DNA of 64,000 bases from an uncultured Paracoccaceae bacterium. GTDB taxonomy: Bacteria; Pseudomonadota; Alphaproteobacteria; Rhodobacterales; Rhodobacteraceae. The notes beneath the pieces were generated by a model. The model was not told the DNA's origin and did no database searches. It worked only from the letters and a program-made list of their open reading frames with translations. Location of the stretch: the NCBI GenBank assembly GCA_934500835.1, contig CAKSTR010000007.1, positions 62,001 through 126,000 on the forward strand, written 5' to 3'. Numbering within the stretch: position 1 is the stretch's first letter; each line of letters opens with the position of its first letter. This document shows positions 8,841 to 17,700 of the stretch, one piece after another. A program made the translations under genes and the position numbers.

Positions 8841-9695
8841 GTGATCTCGTTGCTCGACCTGTTCGACCAGTATCGGCTGCCGATGGATGTCTGGATCCGG
8901 GATGGCGTGAATTGGCTGGTCATGAACGCGCGCCCCTTCTTCCTGGCTGCCCGGGAACCTGTCGCGATCATGCTGAACTGGTTCGACGAGGGGCTGAACG
9001 CCATCCCGCCACTGATCTTCCTGGCCGGTGCTGGCGCGTTGGCCTGGTTCTCGAATGGGTGGAAGCTGGCGGCCGGGACGGTAGGCGGCTTTCTGGTGAT
9101 CGGGTTCCTCGGCCTTTGGGGGATGACGATGACCACGCTTGCCATGACGCTGACCGCCGTCACGTTCTGCATTCTGGTGGGCGTTCCGATCGGCACCTTC
9201 GCGGCGCAGAGCAACAGGTTCGAGCGGTCCTTGATGCCGGTGCTGGATGCGATGCAGACCACGCCGACGTTCGTCTATCTGGTTCCGATCGTCATGCTGT
9301 TCGGCATAGGCAATGTGCCATCGGTGCTGGCGACGATCATCGTCGCCCTGCCGCCGATGATCCGGCTGACCAGCCTCGGCATCCGCGAGGTCGATCCCGA
9401 GATCATCGAGGCGGGTCGGGCCTTCGGCTGCACCAGGTTCCAGATCCTCCGCGAGATTCAGATACCGCTGGCGATGCCGACCATTATGACCGGGCTGAAC
9501 CAAGCGCTCATGCTTTCGCTCAGCATGGTGGTGGTCGCGGCGCTGATCGGCGCGGGAGGGCTGGGGCTGTCGGTCTATTCGGGCATCAACCGCCTGGATG
9601 TCGGACTTGCAGGCATTGCCGGCCTGGCCATCGTCGCGCTGGCGATCATCCTCGACCGCATCGTGCGTGGATTTGCGTCCGGCGGAAAGCAGTGA
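8841..9695 (+). CDS. proW: Glycine betaine/proline-type ABC transporter permease
   Basis: Inner-membrane permease (284 aa) of the ProW/OpuAB family of quaternary-amine importers. It starts with GTG at 8841, three bases after the preceding stop. Several hydrophobic spans are visible (for example PPLIFLAGAGALAWF and GGFLVIGFLGLWGM). The cytoplasmic coupling motif is EAGRAFGCTRFQILREIQIP (the EAA loop that docks on the ATPase). It sits with a ProV-type ATPase and, 6.7 kb downstream, a ProX-type binding protein, which make a complete importer. A betaine-like ligand is inferred from family only. The frame is intact. Confidence 0.9.
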   Translation: MISLLDLFDQYRLPMDVWIRDGVNWLVMNARPFFLAAREPVAIMLNWFDEGLNAIPPLIFLAGAGALAWFSNGWKLAAGTVGGFLVIGFLGLWGMTMTTLAMTLTAVTFCILVGVPIGTFAAQSNRFERSLMPVLDAMQTTPTFVYLVPIVMLFGIGNVPSVLATIIVALPPMIRLTSLGIREVDPEIIEAGRAFGCTRFQILREIQIPLAMPTIMTGLNQALMLSLSMVVVAALIGAGGLGLSVYSGINRLDVGLAGIAGLAIVALAIILDRIVRGFASGGKQ

Positions 9696-9731
9696 CGGGG
9701 CCAACCGAGAAAGATCGGAACAAGGTATAAG

Positions 9732-10864
9732 ATGACAGCGCAGCCCTCTCCGCCAAGTGTCCCCGACGAGACCGCGCCGATTCTCGTGGTTAATCGCGTG
9801 TGCAAGATTTACGGCGGTAATGTCGGCCCCGCAACGGAGATGGCGCTCCAGGGCGGCAGCCGTGCCGACATACAGGCCGCCCACGGCAGCTTCGTCGCGC
9901 TTGCAGATGTCTCGTTCTCGGTGTCGGAAGGTGAGGTCTTTGTGATCATCGGCCTCTCCGGTTCGGGAAAGTCGACGCTTTTACGATGCATCAACAGGCT
10001 GGTCGAGCCCACGTCGGGGCGCATCCTGCTCCGCGGCACCGACGTGACGGCAGCGGACTCCGCACAATTGCGCAACCTGCGCCTGAACGACATCTCGATG
10101 GTCTTCCAGGGCTTCGGGCTGCTGCCGCACAAGACGATCCTCGACAACGTTTCGCTGGGCCTCAAGATGCGCGGTCTGCCGAAGGCAGAGCGCTACGGGA
10201 TTGCCAGGCAGTTGATCGAGCGCGTGGGCCTTAGCGGGTGGGAAAAATACTATCCCAAGGACTTGAGCGGCGGGATGCGTCAGCGTGTCGGCCTGGCCCG
10301 CAGCTTGGCGGTCAGCCCGACCCTTCTCCTGATGGACGAAGCCTTCAGCGCGCTCGATCCCGTTATCCGCCGCGACATGCAGGCGGAGCTCCTGCGAATC
10401 CAGGCCGAGATGAAAAGGACCATCATCTTCATCACCCATGACATTCAGGAGGCGCTTTTCCTGGCAACCGCATCGCGATGGTCAAGGATGGCCGTTTCAT
10501 ACAGATCGGCAGCGCCGCCGATCTCATCCTGCGCCCGGCCAACGATTTCGTGGCCGACTTTACCCGGGACGCCGACCGGAGCCGCGTGCTCTGCGCAAGG
10601 GACATCATGTCCGCGCCGGTCTCGGGAGAGATCGCTCTGTCCGGCAAGCGCGGGGGGACGATCAGGATCGACGACGCGATGGCCGCTTCGGCAGGGGGCG
10701 CCGCCAGACCGGCGGACATGCAGGTTGTCGCGCCGCAGACGCCTCTCGGCAATATTGTGCAGAGCTGCCGGTCCGACGGTCCGATCATCGTGCGGGACGG
10801 TGCGCGCATCGTCGGCGCCCTGACCCGCGACCACCTGCTGGATATGATCGGCGGGGCGTCATGA
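9732..10864 (+). pseudogene. proV: ProV-type ABC transporter ATPase, frameshifted
   Basis: ATPase of the quaternary-amine importer. The first frame (from 9732) has Walker A GLSGSGKST, the signature LSGGMRQRVGLARS, Walker B LLLMDEAFSALDP and the H-loop ITHDIQEAL. Homology then leaves that frame at about 10461-10464 and resumes one frame over as MVKDGRFIQIGSAADL, ending at 10864 with a CBS-like tail (IIVRDGARIVGALTRDHLL). Adding one G after CTG at 10461 restores LGNRIAMVKDG, so the lesion is a single-base deletion. All catalytic ATPase motifs lie before it, so a truncated but ATP-binding product could be made without the regulatory C-terminus. The stop overlaps the cofG start (ATGA). Sequencing error is a real alternative. 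Confidence 0.85.
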
Positions 10865-12060
10865 CCGCTTTGCCCGGCCTTTCCTCTCCCCGGATTGCGC
10901 GCCGCGCGCGCTTCGACTGGAATGCGTTGACCTCGGACCCGCGGCAGGCGGGCGGGTTAATCGAGAGCGATCTTGCCGACCTCCGCGAACGGGCGTCCCG
11001 GCTGCGCGACGATCACTGGGGCAAGTCGGTCACCTTCTCTCGCAAGGTCTTTCTGCCGCTGACCACATATTGCCGCAACAGCTGCGGCTACTGCGTCTTC
11101 GTCAAGCCGCCCGGGGATCCTGCCGCGCGCTACATGACGCCCGACGAAGTGGTGAACGTCGCGAGGCAGGGCGAGCAGGCCGGATGCAAGGAGGCCCTGT
11201 TCTCCCTGGGGGAACGCCCCGAGCTACGCCATGCCGCCGCGGCGTCCGATCTGCAGCGGCTGGGTCATGCCTCCACGATCGACTACCTGGTGGAGGCCTG
11301 CCGGCTGGTTCTGGAAAATTCCTCCCTCATGCCTCATGTGAATGCCGGTGCCCTGTCCGCCGACGAGATCGCCCGCTTGCGCGAGGTCTCGGGTTCGATG
11401 GGCATGATGCTTGAAGTCAACAGCCGGCGGCTGCTTGGGCGCGGCCTGGCCCATCATCGGTGCCCCGACAAGGTGCCGGAAATCCGGATGGCCACGCTTG
11501 ACGCCGCAGGGCGCCAGTCTGTGCCCTTCACCACCGGCATTCTGGTCGGCATCGGCGAAACCTGGCAGGAGCGCATCGAGACCCTCCATGCGATCAATGC
11601 CATCCATCTCAGGCATGGGCATGTCCAGGAAGTGATCGTCCAGAATTTCCGCGGCAAGCCCGGAACGGCGATGGCGGGCTGTGCCGAACCTTCCGCCGAG
11701 GAATTCCAGAGGGTGATCGCCATCGCCCGGTTGATCCTCGACCCGTCGATCGGCCTGCAGGCACCGCCCAATCTGACGGCCGCCTACGAAGACCATATCG
11801 GTTCGGGCATCAATGACTGGGGCGGGGTCTCTCCGGTGACGCTGGACCACATCAATCCAGAGCGGGCTTGGCCGGCCCTTGCCGAGCTGGCGCGGCGGAC
11901 GGCCGCGGCGGGACACGTTCTGGGCGAACGCCTCTGCGTCTATCCCGCCCATTTCGAGAAGGTGGCCCCGGCGGTGCGGACGGCGTTGCAGCGCCAGATG
12001 CGCGCCGATGGCTGGGCCAGATCCCAGTTCGGCGAGGATGGTAGCCATGTCCAGTGCTGA
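10861..12060 (+). CDS. cofG: 7,8-didemethyl-8-hydroxy-5-deazariboflavin synthase, CofG subunit
   Basis: Radical SAM enzyme (399 aa) that, with CofH, makes F0, the deazaflavin chromophore of coenzyme F420, from tyrosine and a ribityl-diaminouracil. The 4Fe-4S motif CRNSCGYC (Cys71, Cys75, Cys78) follows VFLPLTTY, as in CofG. Further family marks are EALFSLGERPE, GILVGIGETWQER and VQNFRGKPGT. It begins by ATGA overlap with the transporter ATPase and its last 14 bases overlap cofH, so the cofactor genes are coupled to the importer genes. In actinobacteria CofG and CofH are fused as FbiC; here they are separate, as in archaea and other proteobacteria. The frame is intact. Confidence 0.95.
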   Translation: MTALPGLSSPRIARRARFDWNALTSDPRQAGGLIESDLADLRERASRLRDDHWGKSVTFSRKVFLPLTTYCRNSCGYCVFVKPPGDPAARYMTPDEVVNVARQGEQAGCKEALFSLGERPELRHAAAASDLQRLGHASTIDYLVEACRLVLENSSLMPHVNAGALSADEIARLREVSGSMGMMLEVNSRRLLGRGLAHHRCPDKVPEIRMATLDAAGRQSVPFTTGILVGIGETWQERIETLHAINAIHLRHGHVQEVIVQNFRGKPGTAMAGCAEPSAEEFQRVIAIARLILDPSIGLQAPPNLTAAYEDHIGSGINDWGGVSPVTLDHINPERAWPALAELARRTAAAGHVLGERLCVYPAHFEKVAPAVRTALQRQMRADGWARSQFGEDGSHVQC

Positions 12061-13285
12061 TCCCCTGCTCGAGGCCGCGCTCTCCCGGGCTAGCACGTCC
12101 GTCAGAGACATCCTCGAACGCGCCCTCGCCGCTGTCGAGATCGGCCGCGACGACGGCACGTTGCTGTTTGAAACCGCCGGGGAGGATCTGGAGGCGGTGG
12201 TCCGCGTCGCTGACGCGATCCGCAAGCGGCGGGTCGGCGACAGGGTCAGCTTCGCCACGGTCCGCAACATCAACTTCACCAATGTCTGCTACATGGCCTG
12301 CCAGTTCTGCAACTTCGGCGTCAGGCGCGAAGCGTCGGCTGCGGAATGGCTGGACCTGCACGAGAGCGCGGATCGTGCGGAAGAGGCGTGGCACCGCGGC
12401 GCGACCGAGGTTTGCATCCAGGGCGGACTGCACCCGGATCTGCCCGGCACCTAGTATCTCGACATCATCCGCTCGGTCAAAGACCGCGTCCCGGACATCC
12501 ACATCCACGCCTTTTCGCCCTTCGAGATCTGGTATGGCGTCCGCAAGAGCGGACGCCCGCTGAGCAGCTACCTGCGCGACCTGAAGGCCGCCGGTCTGGG
12601 GTCCATGCCCGGCACCGCGGCCGAGATCCTCGACCGCGACATCCGTCTCAAGCTGACGCGCAACAAGCTGACGGCGGACGAATGGGAGACGATCATCCGC
12701 GCCGCGCACGCGGAGGGCATACGGAGCACGGCCACGATCATGTATGGCCACATCGACGGCCCGCGGCACTGGTCGGCCCATATCTGCAGGCTGCGCAGCA
12801 TCCAGAAGGACACCGGCGGATTCACCGAATTCGTTCCGTTGGGCTTCATCCACGAAAACACCCGGCTCTATCGTGACAATCCCGGAACCAGGCCCGGGCC
12901 GACCCCCGACGAAAGCACGAAGATGCACGCCGTGGCGCGCATCCTGCTGCAGGGCTGGATCGACAACATCCAGGTGTCCTGGGTCAAGCTGGGTCCGCAG
13001 CGCGCGCTGGACATGCTGCGCAGCGGCGCGAATGATCTGGGCGGGACGTTGATGAACGAAAGCATCTCGCGGGCGGCGGGCGGAAGGCACGGCCAGGAGA
13101 TCACCCCGACCGAGATGGTGAGGCTGATCCGGGCCGCCGGGCGCATCCCGGTGCAGCGCTCGACGCTCTACGAACCGCTGCAATGTTTCGGCGATCACGA
13201 CCCCCGCCCCGTGGCCCCCTTGGTGGGCCGCGCGCCGGGGGCCGATCCGCTGGATTTCCTTTCGGTCGCGCGGGAGGTGGAGTGA
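12047..13285 (+). pseudogene. cofH: F0 synthase CofH subunit, interrupted by an amber codon
   Basis: Second radical SAM subunit of F0 synthase, which attacks tyrosine. A 413-codon frame runs from the ATG at 12047 to 13285 but contains TAG at 12452-12454 (codon 136), where the context GGLHPDLPGT-stop-YLDIIRSVKD points to an original TAC or TAT tyrosine. The SAM cluster motif CYMACQFC (Cys81, Cys85, Cys88) lies before the stop. The rest (HIHAFSPFEIWYGV, LGSMPGTAAEILD, QVSWVKLG) follows in the same frame. As read, F0 cannot be made unless the stop is suppressed or is a sequence error. Overlaps with cofG (14 bases) and cofD (1 base) are preserved. Confidence 0.9.
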
Positions 13286-14264
13286 TGCCGGCGGAAGAGC
13301 GGGTCCTGCTTCTGGCTGGCGGCGTCGGTGGGGCGCGCATGGCGGAGGGCCTGGCCGCCTGCCTGCCTGCCGGCGCTTTGACCATTGTCGCCAATGTCGG
13401 GGACGACGAGACCTTCTACGGCCTTCACGTCTCGCCGGACGTCGATACGCTCATCTACACGCTGAGCGGGCGCATCGACCGCAGCCGCGGCTGGGGGGTT
13501 GCGGGGGATGGGCTGCGCGCTCAGGGCGTGTTGGCGGACCTGGGGGCGCCGGTGTGGATGCAACTGGGCGACAGCGATCTGGGTCTGCACATCTGGCGCA
13601 GCTGGCAGCTCGCGCAGGGGAGGCGCATTGGCGAGATCACCGAAATCCAGTGCGCTCGGTTCGGGGCGCGGGCCAGGGTGCTGCCGGTCACGGACGACCG
13701 GCTCCGCACCAAGCTGATGACGGCGGACGGGTGGATGGACTTCCAGTCGTGGTTCGTCGGCGCCCGCTGCGCGCCCCGCGTCGAGGCGATCGAATACCGG
13801 GGTGCCGGAGACGCCCCCCCCCGGCGGACAGCGTTCTGGAGGCGATATCCGCCGCCACGACGATCCTGATCGCGCCGAGCAATCCTCTGCTCTCGATCGG
13901 GCCGATCCTGGCCGTCCCGGGCGTCGTCGAGGCGCTGCGGGCCTCGTCCGCCCCGAAGGTGGCCGTTTCGCCGCTGATCGGGGGCAAGGCGGTCAAGGGG
14001 CCGCTCGCGCAGTTGATCCGAGATCTCGGCCTGCCACCCGGCGCGCAGGGTATAGCGATCCGGTATCGCGAGGGCGCGGTCCTGGACGGCTTCGTGTTGG
14101 ACCGGGCGGACCGCGACGAGGCCGAAACCCTATCGGCGCTCGGCCTGCCCCTTCTCCGGACGGACATCCTGATCCCGACACCGGACCGGAGCGCGGTGCT
14201 GTCGCACGAGGTGCTGGGGTTCGCCCGCGGCCTGCGCGAGCGGCGGATCGGAGGCGGCGGATGA
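13285..14264 (+). pseudogene. cofD: CofD (F0 phosphotransferase), frameshifted in a C9 tract
   Basis: CofD/FbiA transfers the activated phospho-acid onto F0 to give F420-0 or its dehydro form. The N-terminal frame has LLLAGGVGGARMAEGL, IVANVGDDE and a WMQLGDSDLGLHIWRS segment. After RGAGDAP the frame is lost in a run of nine C (13814-13822) and homology continues one frame over with ADSVLEAISAATTILIAPSNP, IGGKAVKGP and the C-terminal LLRTDILI, ending at 14264. One more C, or two fewer, restores the reading frame. A homopolymer is the classic place both for slippage mutation and for sequencing error. The stop overlaps the start of the next gene (ATGA). Confidence 0.88.
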
Positions 14265-15622
14265 CGTTGGCCATCGCGATCCTGATGAAGGACCCGAGCC
14301 TGTCGAAGACCAGGCTGCGGCCGATGCTGGACTGCGACGTCCGGGCCCAGCTTGCCCTCACCATGTTCGAGAACACGCTGCACTTTCTGCGGACGGTCCG
14401 GCCGGATGCGCCCATCGCCGTCGTCAGCGCCTCCCCCCGGATCGCGCGGATCGCGCTGGATGCCGGGCTGCACCATGTCGCCGAAGAGGTGGGGGGCGGG
14501 ATAAACGCCGCGGCCGCGCTGGCCGCGGATTGGGCGGCCGGGGCGGGGGCAGGGAGCTTGCTTGTCCTGCACGCGGACATTCCCACCCTGGTGGCGGAAG
14601 AGTTCGACACCCTCGAACGGGCGGCGGAGGAACATCCTGTCGTGATCGCGCGGTCCCGGGACGGCGGCAGCAACGCCGTTCTCCTGACGCCTCCGCGGGC
14701 TATTCGTTTCGGCTTCGGGCCGGATTTGGCCGCGGTCCACGCAAGGGCCGCGCATGCTGCGGGGCTGGGATGCGCGGTTCTCGACATGCGGCACCTGGGG
14801 CAGGATCTCGATACCCCCGACGACCTGATTTCGCTGCGCCGCCGCAATCGTCCGCAATTCGGGGCCTTCGCAGTCCAGGGACTGCCGGAGTTCGCGGCGG
14901 GCGATGATCTTCCCGCGGCGGTTCTCGCGGCCCTGGACCGCATGGGGGAGGGCCTCGTTCCGGGCGATATCGTCGTGATCGCGCAGAAGGTGGTTTCCAA
15001 AGCCGAAGGACGGCTGCGCCGCCTGGACAGCTACGTTCCCTCGCCCGCCGCGATGACGATCGCCGGGGAGATCGGCAAGGACCCTCGGAAGGTGGAGGCC
15101 ATCCTGCGCGAATCCTCGGAGGTTCTTCGCAAGGTCAGGCAACCGCCCGACGGATTGTTGATCACCCGTCACCGCAGGGGGTGGATCTGCGCGAACGCGG
15201 GGATAGACGAATCCAACCTCGGTCCTGAGCGCAAGGGGCACCTGCTTCTGCTTCCCGAAGATCCGGATCGGTCCGCCCGAAACGCCGCCGACATGTTCGG
15301 AAAGGCGGCCGGCGGACCTGTCGGCGTGGTCATTTCCGATACCTTCGGCCGGCCCTGGCGTCACGGCCTGACCAACATCGCAATTGGGGTCGCGGTCGTC
15401 CCGGCCGTAATCGACTGGTCCGGCAAGCCCGATGCCTCCGGCCGGATGCTGAAGTCCACGATATCGGCCTTCGCGGACGAGATCGCCAGTTCGGCCGGGC
15501 TTCTCACGCCGAAGGATGCCCAAACCCCGGTCGCCATCCTGAGGGGCCTTCCCTGGGACGCCGTCCCCCATTCGACGGGCCAGGATCTGCTCCGCCCGTT
15601 CAGCAAGGAGCTTTTCACATGA
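14261..15622 (+). CDS. Fused CofC guanylyltransferase and CofE F420:glutamate ligase
   Basis: One 453-aa protein with two F420 enzymes. Residues 1-200 are CofC/FbiD-like: [18 protein letters not shown] at the N-terminus, [11 protein letters not shown], and [10 protein letters not shown], as in enzymes that activate 2-phospholactate, PEP or 3-phosphoglycerate with GTP. Residues 203-453 are CofE-like: [36 protein letters not shown] and [18 protein letters not shown], as in the ligase that adds gamma-linked glutamates to F420-0. No internal stop or restart was found and the linker is short, so this looks like a true fusion. It differs from actinobacterial FbiB, in which CofE is fused to an FMN reductase domain. 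Which acid CofC uses cannot be read here. Confidence 0.92.
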   Translation: MTLAIAILMKDPSLSKTRLRPMLDCDVRAQLALTMFENTLHFLRTVRPDAPIAVVSASPRIARIALDAGLHHVAEEVGGGINAAAALAADWAAGAGAGSLLVLHADIPTLVAEEFDTLERAAEEHPVVIARSRDGGSNAVLLTPPRAIRFGFGPDLAAVHARAAHAAGLGCAVLDMRHLGQDLDTPDDLISLRRRNRPQFGAFAVQGLPEFAAGDDLPAAVLAALDRMGEGLVPGDIVVIAQKVVSKAEGRLRRLDSYVPSPAAMTIAGEIGKDPRKVEAILRESSEVLRKVRQPPDGLLITRHRRGWICANAGIDESNLGPERKGHLLLLPEDPDRSARNAADMFGKAAGGPVGVVISDTFGRPWRHGLTNIAIGVAVVPAVIDWSGKPDASGRMLKSTISAFADEIASSAGLLTPKDAQTPVAILRGLPWDAVPHSTGQDLLRPFSKELFT

Positions 15623-16296
15623 CACTTTCGATCGTGGGTGGAACAGGACCGCAGGGACAGGGGCTGGCATTGCGCTTTGCCCTCGCCGGCGAGTCCGTGG
15701 TTCTGGGGTCGCGCGATGCCACCCAGGCCGAAGCTGTTGCCCGGGATCTCAATCATCGCCTCGAAACCACGGGCCGGGTCTTCGCGCCGGTGTCCGGGAC
15801 GGGAAACGTCGAGGCCGCCGACCGTGCGGATCGCTTCGTGTTGCTGGCGGTGCCTTTTGCAGGCCATGACGTGATGCTGCAGACGTTGCGGCCGCATCTG
15901 GCGGGCAAGATCCTGATCGACGTGGTCGTCCCTCTGGCCGAGGGCAATCCTCGGCTCTATGCGCCCCCGGCCTCTGGTTCAGCAACCGAAGCCGCGCAGG
16001 ACCTCCTCGGGTCCGCGGTTCCTGTCGTCGGCGCATTGCACAATGTCTCGGCCCACGTTCTCGGGGATCTGGCGTCCCGGATCAATTGCGACGTCCTGAT
16101 CTGCGGAGACGATGCCGAGGCCAAGGAGGCAGCAAGGGAACTGATCGAAAAGCTGGAGGTGCAGGTCTATGATGCGGGCCCGGCAAGCAGCGCGCGCTGC
16201 GTTGAGGGGATCACGCCGATCCTCATCCGCCTGAACATCTCCAAGAAGGTGCCGTTCCGCCATGCGGGGATTCGCATCGTTCCGCCGGGAAGCTGA
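15619..16296 (+). CDS. npdG: F420H2:NADP+ oxidoreductase
   Basis: NpdG/Fno family enzyme (225 aa) that exchanges hydride between F420 and NADP(H), supplying or draining F420H2. The Rossmann motif GGTGPQGQG sits at the N-terminus, followed by LGSRD, which favours NADP. Later stretches are [34 protein letters not shown] and the C-terminal [13 protein letters not shown]. Length is usual. The start overlaps the cofC-cofE stop (ATGA). With the MER-like oxidoreductase it completes an F420 redox loop: one enzyme loads the cofactor and the other unloads it to NADPH. The frame is intact. Confidence 0.92.
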   Translation: MTLSIVGGTGPQGQGLALRFALAGESVVLGSRDATQAEAVARDLNHRLETTGRVFAPVSGTGNVEAADRADRFVLLAVPFAGHDVMLQTLRPHLAGKILIDVVVPLAEGNPRLYAPPASGSATEAAQDLLGSAVPVVGALHNVSAHVLGDLASRINCDVLICGDDAEAKEAARELIEKLEVQVYDAGPASSARCVEGITPILIRLNISKKVPFRHAGIRIVPPGS

Positions 16297-16388
16297 ATGC
16301 ATTCTGGCGGAACATGCCCGCTGGTACAGCCTTGCCCGGGACCGGGCAGTGAAGTTCAACCAGAAACAGCAGCAGGGAGTATCTTGAA

Positions 16389-17378
16389 ATGAAAATCGAC
16401 CTGACGAGAGCCATCCATGGCAAATGGATGCCTGTGCTGGCGGCGGCGATGGTGCCCGTCGCCGGAGCCGCCTTCGCGCAAGACGAGCTGAACGGCGGCA
16501 AGCCGGTCGTCGCCTGCACGACCACTTCGATCGAGGGGCTCTTCTTCCAGACCATTCCGGCGGAGGGGCTGAGAGAGCTCGGATATACGGTGGACCGGCC
16601 TCGGGTCCTTTCGGTCCCGCTGCTTTACCAGGCGCTGGCGAATGGCGACTGCGATATCGCGGTGGATGGCGTCTTCCCGTCGCATGACACCTTCTTCGAG
16701 CCGGTTGCCTCCGGCGTCACGCGCCTGGGACCGACGATCGAGGTGCAGCAGCAGGGCTATCTGATCGACCGGGCCACGGCCGACAAGCATTCGATCACCA
16801 GCCTCGAGCAGTTCAAGGACCCCGAAATCGCGGCGCTGTTCGACACCGACGGAAACGGCAAGGCGAACCTGGCCGGCGCCAACCCCGGCTGGGGCGCCGA
16901 GAAAACGATCAACTCGCACCTCGATGCGATCGGGCTGCGTGACACCGTGGATCACGATCAGGGCGAGTATTCCGTCCTGATCGCCGATACCTTCGCCCGG
17001 TTCAGCCGCGGCGAGCCGGTGTTCTGGTATACTTGGACACCCAACTGGACGACCAGCGCCATGGGGGCCGGAACCGATACGATCTGGTTGACCGTGGGGG
17101 CCGAATATTGCACGGGGTCCTGTGATGGCTCGACGACGGGCTTCCCGATCAACAGCGTCTGGACGCTCGCCAATTCCGATTTCCTGGAAAGAAACCCGCA
17201 GGCAAAGGTATTCCTTTCCGAAGTGAAGATCCCGCCCGAGGACATCGACGCGCAGAACGTGCTGATCTGGAAGGGAGAGAACACCGAGGCGGACGTGCTC
17301 CGGCATGTCGAGGGCTGGTTTGAAGCCAATGGTTCCGTGGTGGAGGAATGGCTGAATCCGGCAAAAAAAGCCGAGTAG
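16389..17378 (+). CDS. proX: Glycine betaine-type ABC transporter substrate-binding protein
   Basis: Periplasmic binding protein (329 aa) of the ProX/OpuAC family. It has a Sec signal peptide (residues 1-30, cleavage near AGAAFA-Q), and mature-domain features include WYTWTPNW, an aromatic-rich segment like those forming the cage around quaternary ammonium groups in this family. GGGAG lies upstream of the ATG. It is the last gene of the F420 operon, 92 bases after npdG, and should feed the ProW/ProV pair at 8841-10864. Separation of binding protein and permease by the cofactor genes suggests that uptake of the substrate and F420 supply are regulated together. The true ligand is unknown. Confidence 0.9.
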   Translation: MKIDLTRAIHGKWMPVLAAAMVPVAGAAFAQDELNGGKPVVACTTTSIEGLFFQTIPAEGLRELGYTVDRPRVLSVPLLYQALANGDCDIAVDGVFPSHDTFFEPVASGVTRLGPTIEVQQQGYLIDRATADKHSITSLEQFKDPEIAALFDTDGNGKANLAGANPGWGAEKTINSHLDAIGLRDTVDHDQGEYSVLIADTFARFSRGEPVFWYTWTPNWTTSAMGAGTDTIWLTVGAEYCTGSCDGSTTGFPINSVWTLANSDFLERNPQAKVFLSEVKIPPEDIDAQNVLIWKGENTEADVLRHVEGWFEANGSVVEEWLNPAKKAE

Positions 17379-17700
17379 GTCCAGAGACGCCCGGGCCTGC
17401 AAAGGCCGGGTGGCGGCCGTTGGCACCCGATGCGCCGGCTTCTGCCCCCCGGTGCGGAGAGGCGCCTTCCCGGGCTGGCCGCGGCGTGAGCCGGACTTGC
17501 CATCGGTGGGCGGAGGTTCCGCCCGCCGATCATTCCTGCTTGCAGGGCCTGACGCTGTCCGGCCCCGCCGCCGGCGCACCGGGATCGGGCGCGCGTCCGC
17601 CCGGACTTCGGCCGGGCCCTGATCCCGCGCGTCGTCTGGAGGAGGAAATGCCGGGAGAGGGGAACATCGATCAGCCGGGACGATCCGCCCGAAAGGCGGT
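17379..17700. other. Convergent intergenic region with a short hairpin
   Basis: No gene is seen between the ends of the two convergent operons. A bulged hairpin at 17390-17410 (GGCCT paired with AGGCC around a GCAA loop), 12 bases past proX, could terminate the F420 operon but has no T-run. The rest is G+C-rich sequence without recognisable structure. Confidence 0.4.
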
